Both the position numbers and the translations under genes were made by a program. From NCBI RefSeq assembly GCF_000819805.1, contig NZ_CDCE01000010.1:83414-147413 (forward strand): DNA of 64,000 nt, in the 5' to 3' direction. Positions 16,415 to 25,193 of the stretch are shown here, piece after piece; position 1 is the stretch's first letter, and each line of letters begins with the position of its first letter. The stretch comes from Aeromonas diversa CDC 2478-85. Its GTDB lineage: Bacteria; Pseudomonadota; Gammaproteobacteria; Enterobacterales; Aeromonadaceae. The notes below the pieces were generated by a model. That model saw nothing but the letters and a program-made list of their open reading frames with translations, did not search any database and was not told the origin of the DNA.

Positions 16415-17019
16415 AACGCATCACCCTCGCCCTGACGGGCGCCTCCGGCGCCCCCTATGCCCTGCGCCTGCTCGAATGTCTGGTGCAGGCCGACTATCGG
16501 GTCTATGTGCTGGCCAGCAGCGCCGCCCGGGTGGTGCTCAAGACAGAGCAGGGCATCGACTGGCCCGCTTCGCCCCAGGCCCTCTCGGCGCGCTTGTGCG
16601 CCGACTACGGCGCTCGCGAGGGGCAGATCGTCGCCTGCGGCAAGGAGGAGTGGTTCTCGCCGGTGGCCTCCGGCTCGGCGGCCCCCAAACAGATGGTGGT
16701 CTGCCCCTGCTCCATGGGGACAGTATCTGCCATTGCCCACGGAGCGTCGGACAACCTCATCGAGCGGGCGGCGGATGTGGTCATCAAGGAGCGCGGCCAG
16801 CTCATTTTGGTGCCGCGCGAGACGCCGTTCTCGGCCATCCACCTGGAGAACATGCTGAGTCTGGCGCGTCTCGGGGTGACCATCATGCCGGCCGCGCCGG
16901 GCTTCTATCACGAGCCGCGCAGCATCGATGACCTGGTGGACTTCATGGTGGCGCGCGTGCTCGATCATTTAGAGGTAGAGCACACCCTGTGTCAGCGCTG
17001 GGGCTATTCCCCCACCTAG
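16411..17019 (+). CDS. ubiX: Flavin prenyltransferase UbiX
   Basis: The 202-residue enzyme makes prenylated FMN for UbiD in ubiquinone synthesis. [19 protein letters not shown] at the N-terminus binds FMN, and [29 protein letters not shown] with [17 protein letters not shown] are the family blocks. Its start codon overlaps the mpl stop codon, so the pair is translationally coupled. Confidence 0.96.
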   Translation: MKRITLALTGASGAPYALRLLECLVQADYRVYVLASSAARVVLKTEQGIDWPASPQALSARLCADYGAREGQIVACGKEEWFSPVASGSAAPKQMVVCPCSMGTVSAIAHGASDNLIERAADVVIKERGQLILVPRETPFSAIHLENMLSLARLGVTIMPAAPGFYHEPRSIDDLVDFMVARVLDHLEVEHTLCQRWGYSPT

Positions 17020-17038
17020 GGGCGCGGCATGAATATGA

Positions 17039-17066
17039 GAAGGGGGCCTGTGAGCCCCCTTTTTCG
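17039..17066. terminator. Rho-independent terminator between ubiX and mtrB
   Basis: GAAGGGGGCCTGTGAGCCCCCTTTTTCG forms a stem of GGGGGC with GCCCCC followed by five T. The A-rich/T-rich flanks let it work for ubiX on plus and partly for mtrB on minus. Confidence 0.85.
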
Positions 17067-17069
17067 TTT

Positions 17070-19028
17070 TCAGAAGTGATAGAGCCAGGAGACCCCTCCG
17101 AAGTAGCCCCCGTAGTGTTGGTTCCATTCACCCAAGTTGGCCTCTTCCCCCAGATAGAGGTAGTCCTCATCGCTCACCCGCTCGTAGCGCAGATCCAGCT
17201 TGAGGGCCTGGCGTTCGTCCAGCTGGTAGAGGGCGTAGCCGCTGAGCCGGTGCAAGGTGCTGGTGAGATCCGGATAGTCATAGCCGGCACTGGCTTCATT
17301 GCGACCCCGTCCATAGCTGTAGCTGTAGTCGAGCCCCAGGGTCAGATCCCGCTCCAGAGCTTGCTTCTTGGTGAGCCCCAGCCCCACTGTGGTGATCTCG
17401 TCGCGCACCAGGGTCTGATAGGGAGCCCAATCGGGGGCATAGCGGTAGGCGTGTTGCTGATCCGACGCTATCCACTGCTGATTGAGGAACAGGCTGAGAT
17501 CGAGTCGCTCGGGCAGCGACCAGTTGGCCGCGAGATCGACCCCATAGTCCCTGTCCTGGCTGCGCCCGATATCGGGCTCGGGATAACTGTCTTCGGCCCA
17601 CCAGGCCTCTGCCGTGAGGGCCAGGGGGTCGTTCACCTGCCAGGTGAGATCCCCCCTGAGTTCGGCCCTGTCTCTGTCGGCCAGATAATATTGACGCAGG
17701 GTAGGACTGCCGCCGCTATCCCCCAGCCACTCGGAGCCGGTGCGGCGGCTGAGGCTTAACTTGGTGCCGGCGCTCAAGGGGCCGACCGGCTGGTAGCGGC
17801 CTCGCACAAAAATGGTGTGCAGATCTGTCTCACGCCGATCGGCCTCGTCCCGTTGGTCGCCCCGGTAGAGATAGCCGCCCTCCAGCTTGAGAGTGCGGGA
17901 GAGGCGATAGCTGGCGCCAAGCTCCCCCTTGCTGTGGCTGCGGTCGGTCAGGGGACGCTGCCGACCCGTCACCACGTAGCGATCCGACTCATCCTGGCGG
18001 TCATAATGCTCGGCACTGGCCTTGAGGGTGAGCGCCCGGGATATCCGGTTGAGCCAACGGGCGTCGGCCTGCCAGGTATTCACCCGCCCGTTGAAGTTCT
18101 GTTGGGTCACCGGCGTGTTGGCAAAGGGATTGAGGCCGCCGCTGGAGGTGGCCTGACTCATCATGACTCGCCCGGTGAGGCTCTGGCGATCCCAGTTGCT
18201 CCTCCCGGAGAGGGTGAGGCGGTGGTAGTCGTTGTCGGGTTCATAGGCGCGATCATTGAGATAGGGGTTGGCCTGGCTGCCGTAGTAGAGAGCCTCATGC
18301 TCGTTGGTGTAGAGAGAGCCGTAGTAGCTGAGATCGACCAACCACCCCTTGGCGAGGTAACTCACCCCTGCATCCATCAGGGTCGTCTTCTGATCCTGAG
18401 GTATGGGGAGCCATCCCGGCATGGCGCCGAGCCCGGGCAGGGTGCTGGTGTAACCGGTCAGGGTGCTGCGCCGGGTCTCATGGCGCAGGCTGGCATGGGG
18501 CTGCCAGGGGCTCTTGGGGGTGAATTTCAGACCGAGTGAAACCTGCTTTCGCACCGTCTCCTTGTCAAACGGGGTGAGGGGGCCGGCCGAGAGGACTCCC
18601 CCCTCACCCTGATAGACGCTCACCCCCCGGTTCCAGTAGTAGGGGCTCTCGCGATATTCGAAGCGTCCCCTCAGCCCGTCGTAGCGGCCCGCCTCGGTGG
18701 CGATGGAAAAGCGCTTCAGACCAAGGTCGGTCGCCTGCATCTGGCCATATTCGCTCCCCTCTCCCCGGTAGTGGAGGTCGGCGTTCAGGGTGCCAAGCAT
18801 TCCCTGGTCATAGTTGGTGGGCACCCAGTTGCGAAAGCGGCTGGCGCCGTCATCGTTGAGGTAGCCGACGCCAACCCCGACCTCCCCGTGCCAGCCCTGA
18901 TAGGGCTCGCACGCGTTGCAGCGCCAGCGCCCGGTATCGGCTTGCTTGGCCTGTTGCAGGGCATAGTCGTCGGCGGCCTGGCTGGCGAAGACCGTCAGCA
19001 GGGGCAGGCAGAGAGTGTAGTGGCGCAT
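17070..19028 (-). CDS. mtrB: MtrB-type outer-membrane beta-barrel of the electron conduit
   Basis: The 652-residue protein has a signal peptide (cleavage near ASQA-ADDY), the MtrB-specific CxxC motif at Cys37 and Cys40 (WRCNACEPYQGWHG), then repeated amphipathic beta strands and a C-terminal aromatic residue (WLYHF) that targets it to the Bam machinery. MtrB/PioB proteins form the pore that sheathes the decaheme MtrA and lets electrons cross the outer membrane. It lies ten bases after mtrA and is the last gene of mtrC-mtrA-mtrB. Confidence 0.92.
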   Translation of the reverse strand: MRHYTLCLPLLTVFASQAADDYALQQAKQADTGRWRCNACEPYQGWHGEVGVGVGYLNDDGASRFRNWVPTNYDQGMLGTLNADLHYRGEGSEYGQMQATDLGLKRFSIATEAGRYDGLRGRFEYRESPYYWNRGVSVYQGEGGVLSAGPLTPFDKETVRKQVSLGLKFTPKSPWQPHASLRHETRRSTLTGYTSTLPGLGAMPGWLPIPQDQKTTLMDAGVSYLAKGWLVDLSYYGSLYTNEHEALYYGSQANPYLNDRAYEPDNDYHRLTLSGRSNWDRQSLTGRVMMSQATSSGGLNPFANTPVTQQNFNGRVNTWQADARWLNRISRALTLKASAEHYDRQDESDRYVVTGRQRPLTDRSHSKGELGASYRLSRTLKLEGGYLYRGDQRDEADRRETDLHTIFVRGRYQPVGPLSAGTKLSLSRRTGSEWLGDSGGSPTLRQYYLADRDRAELRGDLTWQVNDPLALTAEAWWAEDSYPEPDIGRSQDRDYGVDLAANWSLPERLDLSLFLNQQWIASDQQHAYRYAPDWAPYQTLVRDEITTVGLGLTKKQALERDLTLGLDYSYSYGRGRNEASAGYDYPDLTSTLHRLSGYALYQLDERQALKLDLRYERVSDEDYLYLGEEANLGEWNQHYGGYFGGVSWLYHF

Positions 19029-19037
19029 GGCTCCTCC

Positions 19038-19982
19038 TCAGCGTCTCAGGCTCTGGCCGTTGGGGTGATTACTGCCGTGAACTTGCCCGTGGCAGTTGAG
19101 GCAGCTCCCGCCCCGCACCTTGAGATCCCCCTCGGGGATCGCCATATTGGCGTGGGGCTCGCTGTGGCACTCCTGGCAGAGTTGTGGCAGTCGTTTCTTG
19201 AGCAGCGCGCCCTGGATAGCGCCATGAGGCTCATGGCAGAGGGCGCAGTCCTCGTTTGCCGGCTCGTGCTCCCAGAGGAAGGGACCACGCTTCTCGGCGT
19301 GGCACTCGTAACAGGCCTCGTTAGTCGAAGGCTGCTTGAGATCGGCCGGGTTGATGGATTGGTGCGGGTTATGGCAGCTGGCACACGCCATAGCCCCGTT
19401 CTGCAGGGGATGGCTGGATCGCTTGTGCAGATCGGCCTTCTCCTTGGCGTGGCAATCGGTGCACACGGCCGTCTGAGTGGTGCTCTCGCTCATGGGGTCT
19501 TTGGCCTGGTGTACCCGGTGACAGCTGGTGCAGGTGAGATCCTCGCTGGCGTGGCTGCTGGCATGCCACCCCATGCGCCGGGTGTCGGTATGGCAGGAGA
19601 GGCAGACGCTGTTTTGTTTCTCGGCCGGGACGGGAGAGTTGGGCCCGAAGGTGATCATGGGTTCTCTCGGCTCTCCCTTGCGCGGATTGCGGGCGTGATT
19701 GCCAATCGGACCGTGACAGGCTTCACACTGACGATCCCCCATGGGGCCGTGAGCGTTGCCCGGATTGCCGTGCACCGAGTGAAAGATACCGGTCGCTGGC
19801 TTGTCCGACTCCGCATCGTGGCAGCGCAGGCAGGTGTCCGCCCCCTTGGTCGAGTAGCTCCCCTGGTCGAACTTCTTGTCCAGCACGGCCTCAACCTCTT
19901 CACGGGGATCGGCAGCCTCAACCACGGCCATCATCCCCATCAGCAAGCAGAGCGCCAACCCCCAGGTTATCGTCCTTGTCAT
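19038..19982 (-). CDS. mtrA: Periplasmic decaheme cytochrome MtrA/DmsE family
   Basis: The 314-residue protein has a signal peptide and ten CxxCH heme sites (CLRCH, CEACH, CLSCH, CTSCH, CTDCH, CASCH, CYECH, CALCH, CQECH, CLNCH). Length and heme count are those of MtrA/DmsE. It would sit inside the MtrB barrel and pass electrons from the periplasm to the outer decaheme protein. It lies directly between mtrC- and mtrB-like genes. Confidence 0.95.
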   Translation of the reverse strand: MTRTITWGLALCLLMGMMAVVEAADPREEVEAVLDKKFDQGSYSTKGADTCLRCHDAESDKPATGIFHSVHGNPGNAHGPMGDRQCEACHGPIGNHARNPRKGEPREPMITFGPNSPVPAEKQNSVCLSCHTDTRRMGWHASSHASEDLTCTSCHRVHQAKDPMSESTTQTAVCTDCHAKEKADLHKRSSHPLQNGAMACASCHNPHQSINPADLKQPSTNEACYECHAEKRGPFLWEHEPANEDCALCHEPHGAIQGALLKKRLPQLCQECHSEPHANMAIPEGDLKVRGGSCLNCHGQVHGSNHPNGQSLRR

Positions 19983-20030
19983 CTCGTGACTCCCTCAATG
20001 TGCCGAGCGGGGTTGCCCCCGCCCGGGTCT

Positions 20031-22226
20031 TTAGTTAGCGCGGTAGTCGTATACCTTGTGGACCTTGTCGACCCCCTGTTCCTGGCCCACCGCGTGGCAG
20101 CTGGCACACTGCTCGGTGCCACTGGCGGCGGTGGCACTGTCGGCCCCGAACACGGCACCATTGCCCTGCATGTGAGTTGCCCACTCATCGCCGCTGGCCG
20201 GTGTGGTCGCGTTGACCAGGCCGAGGGGGGACTTGAGGTGACAGCTGGCGCAGACCACCAGGGTGGGGCTGAAGTACTTGGGATTCTTGTTGTCCGCCGT
20301 GGTCGTGGCGAGCGAAGGCCTGGCGTTCTGCTGGTTGGGCAGGTTGTATTGGGCCTGGGTGTGGCAGTTCTCACAGTTGTTGATGACACCGGGGAAGCGT
20401 GACTCCCCGTCCCGGTGAGAGCCCATGGCGTGGAAGGAGTGGACGTGGTACTTGAGATCGGCCGGGAAGCCGGCATAGAAGGCGGCCCGGGTCGCATTGT
20501 GGCAGCTGGTGCACTGCACGAAGTCCTTGGCGTTGTGATTGCTTTCGTGCACCGTCAGATCCTTGTGACAACCGTTACAGTTGGCGCGGTTGACACCGAC
20601 CGGCTCCTGATAAGAGACCGGGCTGCCCCCGAGATCGAAGGCCCCATGAGCCACGTTGGCGGCGATGGTGTGCAGGTCGGCGTCTTCCGGATTGCCTGAG
20701 CGATCCACCAGGGAGCTGCACTGGGCCAGACTGGCCGGGTTACCATTTTCCAGCGCCTTGCGATCGGCGCACAGGGCCATCTCAGCATTGGCGACCACCA
20801 GCACGGCGTTGTCTGCCGGTACCTTGGTCATGCTCTTTTGGCACAGGAACAGCCCATCGCCCTGCGCACTGCAGCCGCTGGCCATGTCGATCCGGTTTTC
20901 GGAGTAGCTGATGGCATCCCCCTGTCCATTGTCCCAGTTGACCAATACATAGGCTCTGCCGGTGGCCAGGAATGGCTTGAGCTCGTCGAGGCTGTTGAAC
21001 CCGACGCCGTCTTTGGTCAGGCGCACCTCGACCAGGATATCGGGGGCCTGATAACGGGCACTCTCGATGGTCATCTTAAGGGTATCCCGGCCGGCCTGGA
21101 GCACGGCCAGACGACCCTCATGCATCACCTTCACCGAGGCCTGCCGCACCGTCGGATTGGGGCCGTGGCAGTTGGCGCAGTACATCTCGGTCGAGGCGAA
21201 GTGGTTGGCGCTGTGGTCCTCGTGGCAGGAGCCGCACGTCTCTGTACTGGGGACGCTGAACCAGTTGTTGGCCTGAGGCGTCTGGCTGTTGCTGTCGTCA
21301 TGGCAGGTCGAGCAATTGCGCAGTTCTTGCGGGAAATGCACCCCCGACAGGGTGCCTGCGTCATTGGCCCCATAGATGTGCTTAGTGTCGCGAAAGCCAT
21401 AGACCATGTACTGACCGCCGTCGGTCGCTTCAACCTGGGGCAGATCCCGGCCGCGGTGGATCTTGTGCAGCATGACCCTGAAGTCGAGACTGACTTCGTT
21501 CTTCTCCACCTTGTTGACGAAACTGCGACCATACCCAGTGTTGCCCTGATTGTGGCAAGTGACGCAGAAGGGGACCTCGACCCGGCCCCCCCCGTGCAGG
21601 GCCAGCTTGTCGTGGCAATTGTTGCAGCTCTTGGTCTCGGCTATGGAGCGGCTGCTGACGGGGCTGCCATCGGGCACCCAGTCATAGGTCGGATTGCTGA
21701 TATCGGAACTGTCGGTGGCCGCGAGCTGGATCCCGAGCCGGGTGGTTCGGCTGGTGACAAACTGCAGGGGGTGGCCATTGACCGGATCGGTATCGGCGCC
21801 ATAGGGGACTTGCTTGATGAGATAGGTATAGCGGCCGTCACCGTGGTCGGTCAGGGTCGCGTTGGCGGCCGGGTTGGTGGTGGGTTGGATCACAGAGGGG
21901 ACGCTGGAGGCGCTGTCAGCCGGTCGATTGCGAGTCCGGTTGAGCAGGCTCTGCCAGCGGCTGATGCTACCGGCACGCCCCTGCTCCTCTTCGATCAGTT
22001 GAGCCAGGGTGACGGCGGGGGTGAGCCCTGTGATGGGGCGCCCCTGGCTGTCCATGACGCTGAACTCGACGGTCAGGCTGCGGCTCTGGGCATCGTAACG
22101 GGGCGAGGTAATGGTGACGCCGGGTTTCCCACTGGGGGGAGGGGTATTCTTGTCGCTCTCACCGCCACCACATGCCACTACCCCCACCACCATCAGGGTA
22201 GCGATCACTGCATTCCAGATTTTCAT
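20031..22226 (-). CDS. mtrC: Surface decaheme c-type lipoprotein, OmcA/MtrC family
   Basis: The ATG at 22226 is chosen because MKIWNAVIATLMVVGVVACGGG is a lipoprotein signal with lipobox VVAC; the open frame upstream of it lacks such features. The 731-residue product carries ten CxxCH motifs in two groups of five separated by beta-rich domains, the MtrC/OmcA layout. It would be the terminal reductase on the cell surface for metals or electrodes. A CRP-like site lies 49 bases upstream of the start. Which subfamily (MtrC, OmcA or another) cannot be settled without alignment. Confidence 0.9.
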   Translation of the reverse strand: MKIWNAVIATLMVVGVVACGGGESDKNTPPPSGKPGVTITSPRYDAQSRSLTVEFSVMDSQGRPITGLTPAVTLAQLIEEEQGRAGSISRWQSLLNRTRNRPADSASSVPSVIQPTTNPAANATLTDHGDGRYTYLIKQVPYGADTDPVNGHPLQFVTSRTTRLGIQLAATDSSDISNPTYDWVPDGSPVSSRSIAETKSCNNCHDKLALHGGGRVEVPFCVTCHNQGNTGYGRSFVNKVEKNEVSLDFRVMLHKIHRGRDLPQVEATDGGQYMVYGFRDTKHIYGANDAGTLSGVHFPQELRNCSTCHDDSNSQTPQANNWFSVPSTETCGSCHEDHSANHFASTEMYCANCHGPNPTVRQASVKVMHEGRLAVLQAGRDTLKMTIESARYQAPDILVEVRLTKDGVGFNSLDELKPFLATGRAYVLVNWDNGQGDAISYSENRIDMASGCSAQGDGLFLCQKSMTKVPADNAVLVVANAEMALCADRKALENGNPASLAQCSSLVDRSGNPEDADLHTIAANVAHGAFDLGGSPVSYQEPVGVNRANCNGCHKDLTVHESNHNAKDFVQCTSCHNATRAAFYAGFPADLKYHVHSFHAMGSHRDGESRFPGVINNCENCHTQAQYNLPNQQNARPSLATTTADNKNPKYFSPTLVVCASCHLKSPLGLVNATTPASGDEWATHMQGNGAVFGADSATAASGTEQCASCHAVGQEQGVDKVHKVYDYRAN

Positions 22227-22274
22227 ATTGTTGTTCCTTTGATGCAGGCCCGGCATCGGCCCAGCTCCATTCCT

Positions 22275-22290
22275 TGTGACACTGCTCAAA
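22275..22290 (-). promoter_or_regulatory. CRP-like site upstream of mtrC
   Basis: TGTGACACTGCTCAAA matches TGTGA-N6-TCACA in nine of ten positions. It lies in the divergent region between mtrC and the diheme cytochrome gene. CRP control of mtr genes is established in Shewanella; here it is an inference. Confidence 0.45.
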
Positions 22291-22462
22291 AGTGCTTTTG
22301 TTTTTCCTGCCTTGCTATCGCCATGGCGTGTGCGCCATCTCACGACCTTGTCCATTAAAAAGGTAGGTGATTTGCGCTCGTCTATTCTCACAATGATGTC
22401 AATAAGGGGCGTTTTGTGACCGAGTGAACGGATTGAGCGGTAGCAACAGGGAGCAGAAACAG

Positions 22463-23062
22463 ATGAAAAAAGCGATGGCAATGGTGTTGTTGCTGGGGGG
22501 GATGCAGGCGGGCGTCGCACAGGCGGCGGTCGAGGAGATGGCCAAGGAGTGCGATGCCTGTCATGGCCCCAAAGGGATTAGCCTCTCTCAGGCCATCCCC
22601 ACCATAGGCGGGCTGCCTGCCGTGAACCTCGGCGAGCAGATGCGAACCTATCTGGAGGGGCGGCCCGCCAAGCGGGTGAACCAGGTGTCGGGGGATACCA
22701 GTAAGGCGGGGGACATGACCCAAGTGATGAAGTCCTTGTCCGATGCGCAGATCGATGCCCTGGCGGCCTATTATGCCGCACTCCCCTTCGTCCCGGCCAA
22801 GCAACCCTTCGATGGGGCCAAGGCGGCGGCGGGCAAGGCGCTGCATCAGGCCAAGTGCGAGAAGTGCCACACGGGAGGGGGGCGTAATCCGGACGATGAA
22901 TCTTCCCTGTTGGGGGGGCAGATGAAGGAATACCTGCTCTACTCCCTGCATGAGTTCAGGGAGGGTAAACGCGATGTGGACAAGAGCATGAACAAGGCAC
23001 TCGCGGCCATGAGTGAGGCCGATCTGGCAGCCCTGGCCGAATACTACGCCAGCTTGCAGTGA
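22463..23062 (+). CDS. Diheme periplasmic cytochrome c (c4-like)
   Basis: The ATG at 22463 gives a good signal peptide (MKKAMAMVLLLGGMQAGVAQA). The 199-residue product has two class I cytochrome c halves, each with one heme motif: CDACHGPKG and CEKCHTGGG, with the axial methionine candidates near MRTYLEGRP and MKEYLLYSLHEFREG. It resembles cytochrome c4 and c553 proteins. It lies ten bases before the CymA-like gene and divergent from mtrCAB, so it may shuttle electrons between them. Confidence 0.85.
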   Translation: MKKAMAMVLLLGGMQAGVAQAAVEEMAKECDACHGPKGISLSQAIPTIGGLPAVNLGEQMRTYLEGRPAKRVNQVSGDTSKAGDMTQVMKSLSDAQIDALAAYYAALPFVPAKQPFDGAKAAAGKALHQAKCEKCHTGGGRNPDDESSLLGGQMKEYLLYSLHEFREGKRDVDKSMNKALAAMSEADLAALAEYYASLQ

Positions 23063-23072
23063 GGAGGGGCCG

Positions 23073-23651
23073 GTGAGCGACAAACCGAGTCTGTGGCGCC
23101 GTCTGTGGACCATACCGGGAGCCCGCTGGCGGCTCGGTGTGCCGCTGGGAGGCCTGCTCGCGTTTCTGTTGGGTGCGATAGCGCTGGCCGGGTTTAACGG
23201 TGTGCTGACTTATACCAACAGCAACGAGTTTTGCTATAGCTGCCACCTGGGGATGGACAGCATAGTCACTGAGTATCACGCCTCTGCCCACTTCAAGAAT
23301 ACCCAGGGGGTGGTGGCGGCCACCTGCGGCGACTGCCACGTGCCCCATGAGTTGCTGCCCAAACTGTGGGTCAAGATCCGGGCCACCAAGGATATCTATC
23401 TGAGGCTGAAAGGGGAGATCACTCCGGACAACTTCGACAAGGAGCACAGGGCCAGATTGGCAGCCATCGCCACGACAGAGTTCAAGGAGAGTGATTCGCA
23501 CACCTGCCGTTTTTGCCACGATCCGGCCAGGATGGACCTGGAGAATCAATCCAAGGTGGCGGCAAGGCGTCACAAGGGGATGGTGGCGCGGGGAGAGACC
23601 TGCATCGATTGCCATGCAGGGATAGCCCATCAACTGCCTCGGGGCGAGTGA
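23073..23651 (+). CDS. CymA/NapC-type membrane tetraheme quinol dehydrogenase
   Basis: A GTG start at 23073 has GGAGGGG immediately upstream. The 192-residue protein has one N-terminal membrane helix (about 20-42, VPLGGLLAFLLGAIALAGFNGVL) and four CxxCH sites (CYSCH, CGDCH, CRFCH, CIDCH) in NapC/NirT spacing. Such proteins oxidise menaquinol and feed periplasmic carriers. Next to mtrCAB it is the likely entry point of the electron conduit. CymA and NrfH/NetD-like relatives cannot be separated with certainty here. Confidence 0.88.
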   Translation: MSDKPSLWRRLWTIPGARWRLGVPLGGLLAFLLGAIALAGFNGVLTYTNSNEFCYSCHLGMDSIVTEYHASAHFKNTQGVVAATCGDCHVPHELLPKLWVKIRATKDIYLRLKGEITPDNFDKEHRARLAAIATTEFKESDSHTCRFCHDPARMDLENQSKVAARRHKGMVARGETCIDCHAGIAHQLPRGE

Positions 23652-23668
23652 CACGGGCACAAAAGAAT

Positions 23669-23691
23669 GAAGGCGGCCTAAGGTCGCCTTC
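23669..23691 (+). terminator. Hairpin after the CymA-like gene, no T-tract
   Basis: GAAGGCG, GCCTAAG region, CGCCTTC makes a 7-bp stem. There is no run of T after it, so termination would be weak or it acts as a 3' stabiliser. It lies between convergent cymA-like and litR. Confidence 0.5.
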
Positions 23692-23721
23692 ACTCCGATC
23701 ACCGGCGATTCATTATTTGAT

Positions 23722-24363
23722 TCAGGCCAGAGCGAGGGCCTGGGGGACACCGACTTTAATGGGGGCGGTGACGTATTGGTAAACGGTTTCAACGACCTCA
23801 CTGCGCAGGGGGCGCTCGGGGGCGTTGATCATCTGCATCATCAGGTAGCCAAAGCTGGTCAGGATACGGGCCAGGGCGAGGGCACTCAGTTCGCTCTCGA
23901 TCTCACCGCGATCGAGGGCCTTCTGCAGACGGGGGGTGATGTGTTCGAGGATCTCGTCCAGCAGTTTGACGTAGCGTGGCCACACCTCGTCGCGGACGGA
24001 AGAGCTCCACTCCAGCCAGATGTTGGCGTGGTCGGGGCGATCGTAGGCCACGTCGACGAACAGCTCCACATGACGGCGAATGCTGTCACAAATGGGGTGG
24101 TGGTCGCCGTAGGCTTCGGTCATCAGCTGACGAATGAAGGTCTCGACCTCGCCGAGCACCTCATCGACCAGCTCTTCGCGGGTGTTGAAGTAGTTGAAAA
24201 CGGTCGCCACTGACACCTTCGCCTCTTCGGCAATTTCGGCATGTCCGGCCCGACCGATACCGCGTCGGGAGAACACTTCAATGGCACATTCCATGAGTTG
24301 GGAACGGCGAGCCACCGGCGAGAGCCGGGTGCGCCGTCTGATTTCTGCGCGTGGTTCCATCAT
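23722..24363 (-). CDS. litR: LitR/HapR/LuxR-type quorum-sensing master regulator
   Basis: The 213-residue TetR-family protein starts MMEPRAEIRRRTRLSPVARRSQLMECAIEVFSRRGIGRAGHAEIAEEAKVSVATVFNYF, whose helix-turn-helix is that of the Vibrio HapR/LuxR/LitR group. As in Vibrio, the gene is divergent from hpt. These proteins sit at the end of the quorum-sensing relay and control biofilm, protease and other genes. The SD is weak (AAGAAAGAC). The 5' leader and start region show short complementarity to the candidate small RNAs at 32777-32981. Confidence 0.93.
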   Translation of the reverse strand: MMEPRAEIRRRTRLSPVARRSQLMECAIEVFSRRGIGRAGHAEIAEEAKVSVATVFNYFNTREELVDEVLGEVETFIRQLMTEAYGDHHPICDSIRRHVELFVDVAYDRPDHANIWLEWSSSVRDEVWPRYVKLLDEILEHITPRLQKALDRGEIESELSALALARILTSFGYLMMQMINAPERPLRSEVVETVYQYVTAPIKVGVPQALALA

Positions 24364-24561
24364 ATTGTCTTTCTTTTATTGGATTTATGGTTGTATGAAT
24401 CTGTCGTTGTCGACTTAGCCTGTGATCACTGAGCACTTTACCAACTAAATTAATCTGGTTAAAGAGTGATGTGCCTGACGACACAGATGACAGATGTTAC
24501 AATTTGCCACTTTCGAATCGAGAAGCGTCATGTGTGGGACATGACACGGTTGGAGTGAAAC

Positions 24562-25092
24562 ATGAAACATACCGTTGAGGTAATGATCCCCGAGAGTGAA
24601 GTGCAGGCCCGTATCGTCGAGCTGGGCAAGGCCATCACCGAACACTATCAGGGCACCGACGAGCTGGTGCTGGTGGGTCTGCTACGCGGCTCCTGCGTCT
24701 TTTTGGCCGACCTGTGCCGTCACATCGAACTGCCGGTGAGTCTCGATTTTATGACTGCATCCAGCTATGGCACCGGCATGCACAGCAGCCGCGACGTGCG
24801 CATCCTCAAAGACCTGGATGATGACATCAAGGGCAAGGATGTGTTGATCGTCGAAGACATCATCGACACCGGCTATACCCTGAACAAGGTGCGCGAGATC
24901 CTCTCTCTGCGTGAGCCCAAGTCGCTGACCATCAGCACCCTGCTCGACAAGCCTTCCCGTCGTGAGGTGCAGGTGCCGGTCGAGTGGATTGGCTTCGCCA
25001 TTCCCGATGAGTTTGTGGTCGGCTGCGGCATCGACTATGCCCAGCGCTATCGCAACCTGCCCTATATCGGTAAGGTAGTGCCTCAGGAGTAA
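24562..25092 (+). CDS. hpt: Hypoxanthine phosphoribosyltransferase
   Basis: This 176-residue salvage enzyme converts hypoxanthine (and guanine) with PRPP to IMP/GMP. The PRPP-binding loop is intact ([15 protein letters not shown], about residues 93-107), as is the [17 protein letters not shown] strand. The location beside a HapR-type gene and upstream of yadGH repeats the arrangement known in other gammaproteobacteria. Confidence 0.96.
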   Translation: MKHTVEVMIPESEVQARIVELGKAITEHYQGTDELVLVGLLRGSCVFLADLCRHIELPVSLDFMTASSYGTGMHSSRDVRILKDLDDDIKGKDVLIVEDIIDTGYTLNKVREILSLREPKSLTISTLLDKPSRREVQVPVEWIGFAIPDEFVVGCGIDYAQRYRNLPYIGKVVPQE

Positions 25093-25126
25093 TGGGCACC
25101 CAGGCGCTTCGGTGGCGCCCGGCAGC

Positions 25127-25153
25127 AGAGGTGGCCCAGTGCCGCCTCTTTTG
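25127..25153 (+). terminator. Rho-independent terminator after hpt
   Basis: AGAGGTGGC, CCAGT region, GCCGCCTCT with one G-U pair, followed by TTTTG. Confidence 0.75.
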
Positions 25154-25193
25154 TATGAGGCAACGACAAGATTGCCGTGCATGAGCAGAGGAC

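Noticed and set aside
18771-22358. Long plus-strand open frames (543 and 506 codons) opposite mtrA and mtrC
   Set aside because: Shadows of cytochrome genes with clear CxxCH series on the minus strand.
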